From positions 124,001 to 188,000 of the forward strand of contig CBDBIN010000041.1 of assembly GCA_965206125.1 (NCBI GenBank): 64,000 nucleotides of DNA. Direction: 5' to 3'. Numbering within the stretch: position 1 is the first letter of the stretch; every line of letters begins with the position of its first letter. The DNA is from CAXWPM01 sp965206125. GTDB lineage: Bacteria; Acidobacteriota; Terriglobia; 20CM-2-55-15. Below are positions 16,609 to 23,634 of the stretch, one piece after another. The position numbers were made by a program, and so were the translations under genes. The notes beneath the pieces are model-generated. The model saw only the letters and a list, made by a program, of their open reading frames with translations, was not told the origin of the DNA and did no database searches.

Positions 16609-19050
16609 CTACTGCCGGCCCGCGGCGGCCTCGTCGTCAGAGACGACAGGTTCCGCGCGTTTCATCTGGAAGGCGTCGCTGCCGACGACACCCAGTATGA
16701 ACGACGATGCGCGATAGTCGTTCGCTTTCGCCTCTGCTGCGATCGCCCGGAGGGTCGGCTGGTCGTAATACTCGACCGGTCGGCCCAGCGCGTACGCCAT
16801 CAGGTTCTCGGCGAACGTCCGTACCAGGGGGATCGGGCGGCTCAGCAGCACGTCGGCGAGGTCACGCGGACTCGATATCGGGGTGCCGTCGTAATAATCG
16901 CCACTTGCGTCCACCGGCACGCCGTTTTCCCGGAGGCGCCACTTCGCCGTGACGTCGAAGTTGTCCAGCGCGAGGCCGATCGGGTCGATCAGGCTGTGGC
17001 AGGAGTTGCAGGCTGGGTTTGCCCGATGCCTCTCCATCCGAGCGCTGGTCGTAAGCGACTTGCCGTCCTGGGCGCCCTCGGTTTCGTCGAGCGCCGGTAC
17101 GTTTGCCGGCGGAGGCGGGGGCGGCGTTCCCAGCAGGACTTCCATGACCCACTTTCCACGTAGCACCGGTGAGGTGCGGTTCGACATGGAGGTCAGCACC
17201 AGGACGCTTCCGTGCCCCAGCAGTCCCACTCTTTTCTCGTCAGGGTAGGCGACCCGCTGGAAATTTCGTCCCGCGACGTCCGGTAACCCGTAATGCCGAG
17301 CCAGTCGCTCGTTGACGAACGTGTAGTCTGCGTCGAACAGTTCGAGGATACTCCGGTCCTCCCGAACGAGGTTGTCGAAGAACAACTCCGTTTCGCGCTT
17401 CATCAAGCCGGCGAGGTTGTTATCGAAGTTCGGAAAAATGTCGACCGACGGCTTTACCTTATCCAGGTCCTGGAGCCGGAACCACTGGGCTGCGAATCGC
17501 GTTGCCAGTGCCTCAGAGCGGGGATCCACCAGCAACCGGCGGGCCTGCCGCTCGAGTTCTCCGGGATCGGAGAGCCGTCCGGCGTCAGCGAGCGTCTGCA
17601 GCTCTTCGTCCGGAGTGGTTCCCCACAGGAAGAAAGACAGGCGCGACGCCAGTTCCGTGTCGCTGATTCGGTACACATCTCCCGGTTGGACGCCGGCCGG
17701 TTGCCGTTCCAGCCTCAGTACGAAATGGGGGCTCGCCAGAATGGCTTCCAGAGCCGTTCGGATCCCGGCTTCAAAACCACCCTTTTCGGCTCCGCCCTCG
17801 TAAAATTGCATCAGGCCGGTCACATCGCCCTCGGTCAGCGCGCGCCGGTAGGCCTCTCGGGCGAGATGCGACACGATCTGCCGAGCGCAGGCCCGTTCTT
17901 CGGCCGGTGCGGTCGGGCGACACGTGAAGATGTTCTGGCGGCTCGGCGTATCCGAGAGTCCTGTGATGTTGTACGGCCCCTTGATGATCAAATCCCGCAG
18001 GTGGGGCAGCGTCGTGATTCCCGAGCCCCCGGAACCGCCACCGGCAAAAGACCAGTCGTGTGGACGGATTATGTCTTCGTATGGACCTTCACTCCGCTTG
18101 ATGAACGCGGCGGCTACCCGGTGTTGTCCCGCACGAACCGAGATCGACTTGGTACTGACGGGAAAGCCGATGCGGCCGTCGAAGCCGCCGACAATCGCGT
18201 TCGGGTTGAAAGGCAGCACCGCCACCCTCTCACCGTCGATGGAAACGTCGACGTCCGCGATTTCAGTATTACCACCGGAAGTGAATGTCACTTCGAAGGC
18301 GTACTCCCCGTCGGCAGGGAAGACGTGATCGACGACCAGGCCGCCGCGGGTTCCGTACGGTGCACCTTCGATGTGGTCCCAGGGATGCTGTGAGACATAC
18401 TGCGAGTTCGTGTAGGTCTCGTCGACGTCCGGGGCGTTCCGGTCGCCGATGGCCATCCGTGAGATCGTGCTCGCGGCATTGAGGTAGGACTCGAGCAGCG
18501 TGGCCGATACCGTCTGCGCGTCGGCCATGTTGTCGAAATTGGCGAGCATCTGGTCGAGCGGAAGCCAGTTTCCAGCGTCCACGTCGAGCGCCAACAGATC
18601 TCGGATCGCCCGTTCGTATTCGGCACGGTTGAGCCGCTGGAACGTGCGGCCGCCGGGGTTTGGATTCAGTGCGGCGGCTTCGTCGAGGACGCGTTCGAGT
18701 GTCTCGGCGAGGTGCAGCAGATCGTCGCCTTCGGGCCGCGGGTACCCGAGCGGAGGCATCATCCCCGCGCGCAGCTTGCGAACCATCTTTTCGGCGATTT
18801 CGGTGTTCTCGTGCGCGGCGGTGACGTCGAACGACTGGAGGGACATGTTCCCTTCGAGGAGAGCATCGTTATGACAGGCGAGGCAGACTTCCTGAACGAC
18901 GCGGTTGGGGTCCGACGGAGCAGCGGAGTTCTGGGCGGACTGTGTTTCCGGCGCGATCCCGGGTCCGCCTTCCGACTGAGCGAGATGGGTTCGGGCGGCA
19001 AAGACCACCGTCAGAACGGTAGCTGCCAACACCAGGATGTGCCTCGTCAT
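16609..19050 (-). CDS. Exported DUF1587/1595/1592/1588/1585 protein with c-type haem
   Basis: 813 residues; GGAGGG lies eight bases before ATG 19050. Signal peptide (1-24), then one haem site CLACH at 56-60 (PSCyt-type). Domains in order: DUF1587 (about 125-190, FQRLNRAEYERAIRDLLAL), a carbohydrate-binding-like beta domain (about 225-335, GEYAFEVTFTSGG...), DUF1595 (385-450), DUF1592 (455-590, SFFLWGTTPDEEL), DUF1588 (600-700, RTSPVLRGKWVMEVLLG and CNSCH, a second CXXCH), and DUF1585 (715-795). The CNSCH in DUF1588 makes this potentially a di-haem protein. Very similar to 23635-26028. It is the last gene of the minus-strand cassette. Function is unknown; an outer-face redox enzyme or binding protein for polysaccharide is a guess. 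Confidence 0.92.
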   Translation of the reverse strand: MTRHILVLAATVLTVVFAARTHLAQSEGGPGIAPETQSAQNSAAPSDPNRVVQEVCLACHNDALLEGNMSLQSFDVTAAHENTEIAEKMVRKLRAGMMPPLGYPRPEGDDLLHLAETLERVLDEAAALNPNPGGRTFQRLNRAEYERAIRDLLALDVDAGNWLPLDQMLANFDNMADAQTVSATLLESYLNAASTISRMAIGDRNAPDVDETYTNSQYVSQHPWDHIEGAPYGTRGGLVVDHVFPADGEYAFEVTFTSGGNTEIADVDVSIDGERVAVLPFNPNAIVGGFDGRIGFPVSTKSISVRAGQHRVAAAFIKRSEGPYEDIIRPHDWSFAGGGSGGSGITTLPHLRDLIIKGPYNITGLSDTPSRQNIFTCRPTAPAEERACARQIVSHLAREAYRRALTEGDVTGLMQFYEGGAEKGGFEAGIRTALEAILASPHFVLRLERQPAGVQPGDVYRISDTELASRLSFFLWGTTPDEELQTLADAGRLSDPGELERQARRLLVDPRSEALATRFAAQWFRLQDLDKVKPSVDIFPNFDNNLAGLMKRETELFFDNLVREDRSILELFDADYTFVNERLARHYGLPDVAGRNFQRVAYPDEKRVGLLGHGSVLVLTSMSNRTSPVLRGKWVMEVLLGTPPPPPPANVPALDETEGAQDGKSLTTSARMERHRANPACNSCHSLIDPIGLALDNFDVTAKWRLRENGVPVDASGDYYDGTPISSPRDLADVLLSRPIPLVRTFAENLMAYALGRPVEYYDQPTLRAIAAEAKANDYRASSFILGVVGSDAFQMKRAEPVVSDDEAAAGRQ

Positions 19051-19063
19051 TACACCGCCCTCC

Positions 19064-19092
19064 GGCAGCCTGTGGTTCCGCCACAGGCTGCC
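19064..19092 (-). promoter_or_regulatory. Intercistronic stem-loop before the second DUF1592 gene
   Basis: A perfect 12-bp stem (19064-19075 with 19081-19092; GGCAGCCTGTGG arms) closes a 5-base loop, ending a few bases before the ribosome site of the gene starting at 19050. No T run follows in either direction, so it is more likely an mRNA-stability or processing hairpin than a terminator. Confidence 0.65.
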
Positions 19093-19108
19093 AGTGATCG
19101 ACTATCTA

Positions 19109-20233
19109 CTAATGTTCGGTCCCGTAGAACATGCTGCAGGTCGAGGCAATGTGCTCGATTGCCGTCGCCGTGAAGATCTCCTCACCATCTTCTTCGGTTA
19201 TGGCTCCGGTGAGGGATACCTCGTGATTGGTAGAGTGGGGCTCCAAGCCCCGGATACCGGTCACGGTCGTGGCTTCGCCGGTTTCCTTGTCGGTCAGGAT
19301 GTAATACCCTTCGCGACCCTCCGCCTTGTTGAAGCAACCTGTCAGAGTCCCGTCATCTTCTTCCGCGGCAGCCTCATCAGCCGGATCTGCACCACCTCGA
19401 CCGCCGCCACCGCCACCGCGTCCGCCGCGTCCTCCCCGGCCACCGCGTCCGCGCGCGCCGCGCCCTGTCGGGGCATCTTCTGGCAACTCGGAGTAGCTCA
19501 ACTCCGGCATGTAGGAAGCGAGAAACATCTCGCTGCCCGTTACGATTCCGGCGAAGCTTGAGGTGACCTCCTGGGCCTTTTCCGCTCCCAGCGCCCGCAG
19601 GACGGGCGAGCCTTGATCGAGGTCTCCCATGTCGTCGTAGTAGAACGTGTGGATGTATCCGCCCTGCCCGCCGAAAGCCAGTGAACCCGTCAAGTGGTTC
19701 ACTTCCGCTTCGTCGAAGTGCGGGAGGAAGTCGGTCTTCATTATTTCGTAATATTCCAACTCGCGACCCGCGGCGATTCGCGCGATGTTGAACACCATCA
19801 GGTTTGGTTCATCGCCGTCCGCCAGGGGGTTGCTGATCTCAGGCAGCGTCCGGATCGCGTAGCTCTGCTCGCTGGTGATGGTCTTCTGCAGGCGGCTCAT
19901 CAACGCCGGGTCGATGCCGTCATCGATGCCGTCGAAGCCGGCCAGGTTGTCTGCCGGCGTAAAGATAAGGAAGCGATACGGGTTCCCGAACACGGCAGAC
20001 CGGTTGACGCCGCGCCAGGGTATCTCGTCATCCTGGGCGATAGTCATGAGCTCGCGCTGCACCGCCAGGAATTCGTCGATCATCGCAGGGTTGACGTCGA
20101 CGATCGTCATCCGTACCCACGGGGGTATCGGAGTGTCGTCTTCGGCTTCCTGTTGTGCCGGCGCTGTTAGCAGGACGGCGGACACCCCGGCGGTCCACAC
20201 AAGCGCAACGGCGGTAAGCCAGAATTTCTTCAT
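19109..20233 (-). CDS. Secreted protein with Arg/Gly-rich linker, function unknown
   Basis: 374 residues; GGAGG lies nine bases before ATG 20233. Signal peptide (FWLTAVALVWTAGVSAVLL). Residues 35-255 form a globular domain with repeated short blocks (WVRMTIVDVNPAMIDEFLAV, NPYRFLIFTPADNL, FLPHFDEAEVNHLTGS) that look like a dimeric alpha-beta barrel-type domain, unproven. Then an RGG-rich linker (about 262-288) and a small C-terminal domain (TLTGCFNKAEGREGYYILTD...), with a cysteine pair, of the kind found in other exported acidobacterial proteins. It is placed inside the DUF1592/DUF1552/ankyrin cassette, flanked on both sides by strong stem-loops. No function can be assigned. Confidence 0.75.
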   Translation of the reverse strand: MKKFWLTAVALVWTAGVSAVLLTAPAQQEAEDDTPIPPWVRMTIVDVNPAMIDEFLAVQRELMTIAQDDEIPWRGVNRSAVFGNPYRFLIFTPADNLAGFDGIDDGIDPALMSRLQKTITSEQSYAIRTLPEISNPLADGDEPNLMVFNIARIAAGRELEYYEIMKTDFLPHFDEAEVNHLTGSLAFGGQGGYIHTFYYDDMGDLDQGSPVLRALGAEKAQEVTSSFAGIVTGSEMFLASYMPELSYSELPEDAPTGRGARGRGGRGGRGGRGGGGGGRGGADPADEAAAEEDDGTLTGCFNKAEGREGYYILTDKETGEATTVTGIRGLEPHSTNHEVSLTGAITEEDGEEIFTATAIEHIASTCSMFYGTEH

Positions 20234-20279
20234 CGGTGTTTCCTCCAGACAGACGGGGCGAGTTGGGGTGGGGCACGCC

Positions 20280-20310
20280 GGAGCTTGCCCGGGCTAGCCG
20301 GGCAAGCTCC
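20280..20310 (-). promoter_or_regulatory. Intercistronic stem-loop after the ankyrin gene
   Basis: A perfect 13-bp stem (20280-20292 with 20298-20310; GGAGCTTGCCCGG arms) with loop GCTAG sits just after the ankyrin stop codon and before the Arg/Gly-rich gene. There is no T run on either side, so full termination is unlikely; 3' protection of the upstream message is the simplest reading. Confidence 0.65.
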
Positions 20311-20316
20311 TCGTGC

Positions 20317-22182
20317 TTAGCACACGACGCAGTTGTCGTTGTTCTTTGCGCCGAGCTTTTCCAACAGAGCCACCGTTTCGGGGAACGGAGTCAGGCGCTG
20401 GACCGGCCCGTTAGCCAGATCCACGGTGGTCTGGCCGTTTCGAGCGACAGCGGTCACGTCGGCGCCCTGGTCGACGAGGTAAAGGATCATCTCGTTGTCC
20501 CCACGCGCGGCTGCATGGTGCAGCGGCGTGTAGCCACCGAAATCCCTCGCGTTGACGTCAGCGCCGAGTTCCTCGATAAGGAACTTCATCGCGTCCATCC
20601 AGGCATCAGGAGCATGCCGGTGGGCGTTGCCCGCGAAGCCCTCACCGTAGCCGACACCAGAGGCCGCGTGAATCGAGAACACGCCAGGTCCGCCTTCCTC
20701 GACCTTGGGCAGTCCGGACGCATCCGGTCCCAGCGTGTTGGCATTCGTAGCGGGCCAGAGACCCGGTCCACCCGGCTGCAGTGCCGGTGCCTTGTCCAGG
20801 TTTTCCGCTACGGTTCCACCCCGCGGCGCTCGAGGTGCCGGTGCCATCGTCGGGATGTTCGGGTCGGCACCATACTTGACGAGTAGACGCATGGCCGGAA
20901 CGTCGGTCGCATACGCAGCACGCCAGAATGGCGTCGAACCCCTGGTGTCCTCGAGTCCACAGTTGCCGTTTCCGCAACCGGTGTAGACCAGATACCACGG
21001 GTGCATCTCCAGACGGACGTCCGGATCCGCTCCAGCTTCGAGCAACGCTTCCATCACGTCCAGGTAGGTCGCAGACTGAAGCCCGTGCTCCTGAGGCTGA
21101 GGGAACCGCGTTCTTGGCTGCCATTCCGCGTTGACCGCCGCCCAGAGAGGCGTGACACCGTTGATATCAGCCTCGAGGTTCGGATCCGCCCCGTTCTCGA
21201 TCAGAAACAACGCGATATCGAACTGGGCATTGATCGTCGCCATCAGCAGAGCGCTGGTGCTGTCTCCACCGCTGACGATGTTGACCGCAGCACCGCCATC
21301 GACTAAAGCTGCGACGGCTTCCAGGTGGCCCTGGCGGGTCGCGTGAATCAGGGGGGTCAGACCGCCCTTGTGCGTGATTGACGGTTGCCGGGGTGCGCGG
21401 CCACCACCACCGCCGCGGCCACCAAAGCCCCCGCGGCCACCACCGCCGCGAGCAGCCGGGACCTCACCGGAGATGTAAATGTCCCTGCCGGCCTGTACCG
21501 CTGCCTGGACCTGGCTGGATGTCGGGTTGTCTCCAAACGCGGAAAGAACCTCGCGCTGGGCGTTGTTCGCCCCTCCGGTCAGCCGCTGCTCCTCCTGGAG
21601 GTCCAGCGCCTTGGAGGCGACGTTCGGATCCGCTCCGAGTTCGAGCAGCTTCTCGATCGCGTCCACCCGGTTCGCTGCCGCCGCCAGGATCAGCGGCGTC
21701 TGCTGCCAGGCGCCTTCCCGGGCGTTTACGTCGGCACCGTTTTCCACTAGCAGGGCCACCAGCGCGGCATTGCCCGATGCGGCTGCCAGATGGATCGGCT
21801 CCGCATCGCTGGCCGTCGTGCGAGCGTTCACGTCGGCTCCAGATCCGATTAGTGCTTCCGCGGTCGCCACGTTGCCCGCACGGCTTGCGATGTGTAGCGG
21901 CGTGTACTGGCCGATCCGCGTGAACGCTGCCGGGTTCGCGCCGGCGTAGATCAGCATCTCGGTCATCTGGACGTCGTTGCGTTCGGCGGCCCAGTGCAGA
22001 GCCGTCATGCCGTCGCCCAACGCCGCGTTGACGTCCGTGCCTTGCTGTAGCAGCGTACGGACCATGTCTATGTCGCCCCGCATCGCCGCCAAGGCAACCG
22101 GTGCGTCCGGCGGCGCCGCGAGGATGACGGCGCTCAGAGAGAGCGCGCCGATCAGAGCTACTGTTAGTACATGTCGTCTCAT
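20317..22182 (-). CDS. Exported ankyrin-repeat protein with Gly/Arg-rich insert
   Basis: 621 residues from ATG 22182, with GAGGAGG upstream (the in-frame GTG at 22200 adds six residues and overlaps that site). Signal peptide (VLTVALIGALSLSAVILAA). Six or more ankyrin repeats cover 30-230 (for example GMTALHWAAERNDVQMTEML), then a Gly/Arg-rich linker (about 248-275) and further repeats to the end (GGYTPLHHAAARGDNEMILY). The protein ends in NNDNCVVC, a two-cysteine tail like that of the paralogue at 1696-3294. It follows the DUF1552 gene by 14 bases and is co-transcribed. A periplasmic scaffold for the haem and DUF1552 proteins is inferred. Confidence 0.9.
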   Translation of the reverse strand: MRRHVLTVALIGALSLSAVILAAPPDAPVALAAMRGDIDMVRTLLQQGTDVNAALGDGMTALHWAAERNDVQMTEMLIYAGANPAAFTRIGQYTPLHIASRAGNVATAEALIGSGADVNARTTASDAEPIHLAAASGNAALVALLVENGADVNAREGAWQQTPLILAAAANRVDAIEKLLELGADPNVASKALDLQEEQRLTGGANNAQREVLSAFGDNPTSSQVQAAVQAGRDIYISGEVPAARGGGGRGGFGGRGGGGGRAPRQPSITHKGGLTPLIHATRQGHLEAVAALVDGGAAVNIVSGGDSTSALLMATINAQFDIALFLIENGADPNLEADINGVTPLWAAVNAEWQPRTRFPQPQEHGLQSATYLDVMEALLEAGADPDVRLEMHPWYLVYTGCGNGNCGLEDTRGSTPFWRAAYATDVPAMRLLVKYGADPNIPTMAPAPRAPRGGTVAENLDKAPALQPGGPGLWPATNANTLGPDASGLPKVEEGGPGVFSIHAASGVGYGEGFAGNAHRHAPDAWMDAMKFLIEELGADVNARDFGGYTPLHHAAARGDNEMILYLVDQGADVTAVARNGQTTVDLANGPVQRLTPFPETVALLEKLGAKNNDNCVVC

Positions 22183-22196
22183 TCTTCTCGTCCTCC

Positions 22197-23606
22197 TCAC
22201 GCCTGGGTCGACACGTTGATGGCCGACTGCGACAGCGAGAACTCACCTGTGCTGTCGCCGAAGGTTTCCATGTCGTCCATGCCGAGCATGTGCATCAGGC
22301 TCAGCATCACGTTCGCCATCGGCGTGCCTTCTTCGGCCTTCAAATGGACGTTGCCTTCGAGGTGGCCGTTGGCGTGGCCGAGCAGGAAGAGCGGGCACCG
22401 GCGGTGGTTGTGGACGTTGGAGTCCGCCATCGGCGATCCCCAGATGACCATCGTCTGGTCCAGCAAGGAGCTTTCCCCGACCATGGTGTCCTTCAACTTA
22501 TCGATCAGGTATGGAAGCTGTCCGACCCGATAGCTGCAGATCTTGTTGAATTCCATGATCCGCTCGTCGTTGTTCCCGTGGTGGGACGCCCCGTGGAACG
22601 CTCTGTCGGATCCGCTCTCGGGGAACACACGGTTCTGGGCGTCGCGGCCCGTCTTGAACGAAATGATCTTGGTCATGTCGGTTTCGAGCGCCAGCACCTG
22701 GAGGTCGAACAACACCTCCATGTGTTCGGCGAACGAATCGGGAACGCCTGCCGGGGCCTCGGGCAACGCGCGGGCATCTCCGCTGCTGTTGTGGGCCTCG
22801 ATCATCTCGATACGGCGTTCGATCTCCCTGACCGCGTCGAGATACTTTTCCATCCGGATGCGATCAGCTGGTCCGAGATCGCTTTGAACGTCGGACAGAT
22901 CACCGAGGACCCAGTCCAGGATGCTCTTACGGTCAGCACGGCGCTCTGTCCGTTCTTCCGGCGTGCGGCCGGTTCCGAAGAGCATATCGAAGGCGACCCG
23001 CGGGTCCCGGATCATCGGAAGCGGTTCGTTCGGCGAAGACCAACTGATCGAGTCGGTGTACGCACAGGAATAGTTGTAGGTGCAGCCGCCCGCCTGGTCG
23101 AGGCTTTCGATACAGAACTGCATCGACGGCATCGGCGTGGACTGGCCGTAGCGCTGCGCGTAGAGCTGATCCATCGATGTCCCTACCCACAAGTCCGAAC
23201 CCTGAGTCTGTTTCGGGTGCGACTGGGTCAGGAAAACCGCGCTCGATCGGAAGTGGTCGCCACCGATCTCGGGCGGGGACAGGGCTTCAGCCATCCGCGT
23301 GTCCGTGTCACTGATGAGCGTCAGGTGTTCCTGATACGGCTCCAGCGAGATCAGCGAGTTGTCCGAACTCATCTTGAAATCTTTGCCGGTTGTTTCGGGT
23401 CCATACAAGTACTGAGACGCGCCCCACTTGTTACAGCCGGGGAGGCCGTGGACTTCCTCGATACACATCAGCCGCGTTGTGTCTACCGCTGCGGCCGCGC
23501 GGCTCCCCGCCGGTAGCATCGACTCCAGGAATGGCAACGCCACTACGGCGCTGGCACCCCGGAGAAATGTCCGGCGCGGCATGTGCTTTCCAGTGATGTA
23601 CGACAT
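22197..23606 (-). CDS. DUF1552 exported protein with twin-arginine leader
   Basis: 469 residues from ATG 23606, with AGGAGA about nine bases upstream; a longer frame to 23663 overlaps the preceding gene and was not used. Twin-arginine leader PRRTFLRGAS (about residues 10-19) followed by VVALPFLESM. The body parallels the paralogue at 259-1629 block by block: MCIEEVHGLPGC, GGDHFRSSAVFLTQSHPKQT, the helical EREMIEAHN part and the MVIWGSPMADSNVHNH block near the C-terminus with its acidic and His residues. It sits 28 bases after the first DUF1592 gene and 14 before the ankyrin gene. Exported by Tat; no substrate known. Confidence 0.92.
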   Translation of the reverse strand: MSYITGKHMPRRTFLRGASAVVALPFLESMLPAGSRAAAAVDTTRLMCIEEVHGLPGCNKWGASQYLYGPETTGKDFKMSSDNSLISLEPYQEHLTLISDTDTRMAEALSPPEIGGDHFRSSAVFLTQSHPKQTQGSDLWVGTSMDQLYAQRYGQSTPMPSMQFCIESLDQAGGCTYNYSCAYTDSISWSSPNEPLPMIRDPRVAFDMLFGTGRTPEERTERRADRKSILDWVLGDLSDVQSDLGPADRIRMEKYLDAVREIERRIEMIEAHNSSGDARALPEAPAGVPDSFAEHMEVLFDLQVLALETDMTKIISFKTGRDAQNRVFPESGSDRAFHGASHHGNNDERIMEFNKICSYRVGQLPYLIDKLKDTMVGESSLLDQTMVIWGSPMADSNVHNHRRCPLFLLGHANGHLEGNVHLKAEEGTPMANVMLSLMHMLGMDDMETFGDSTGEFSLSQSAINVSTQA

Positions 23607-23634
23607 AGTTTTGAGTCTCCTAGTAGGTAAGTGT

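Noticed and set aside
17293..18393. Long plus-strand open frame (366 codons) opposite the DUF1592 gene
   Set aside because: It is the antisense shadow of a clearly conserved GC-rich gene, with no ribosome site and no protein-like pattern. The same applies to 22290-23516, 55328-56707 and 40859-42349.
20280..20310. Stem-loop as a transcription terminator within the operon
   Set aside because: No T run follows on the minus strand, and the next genes lack their own visible promoter.
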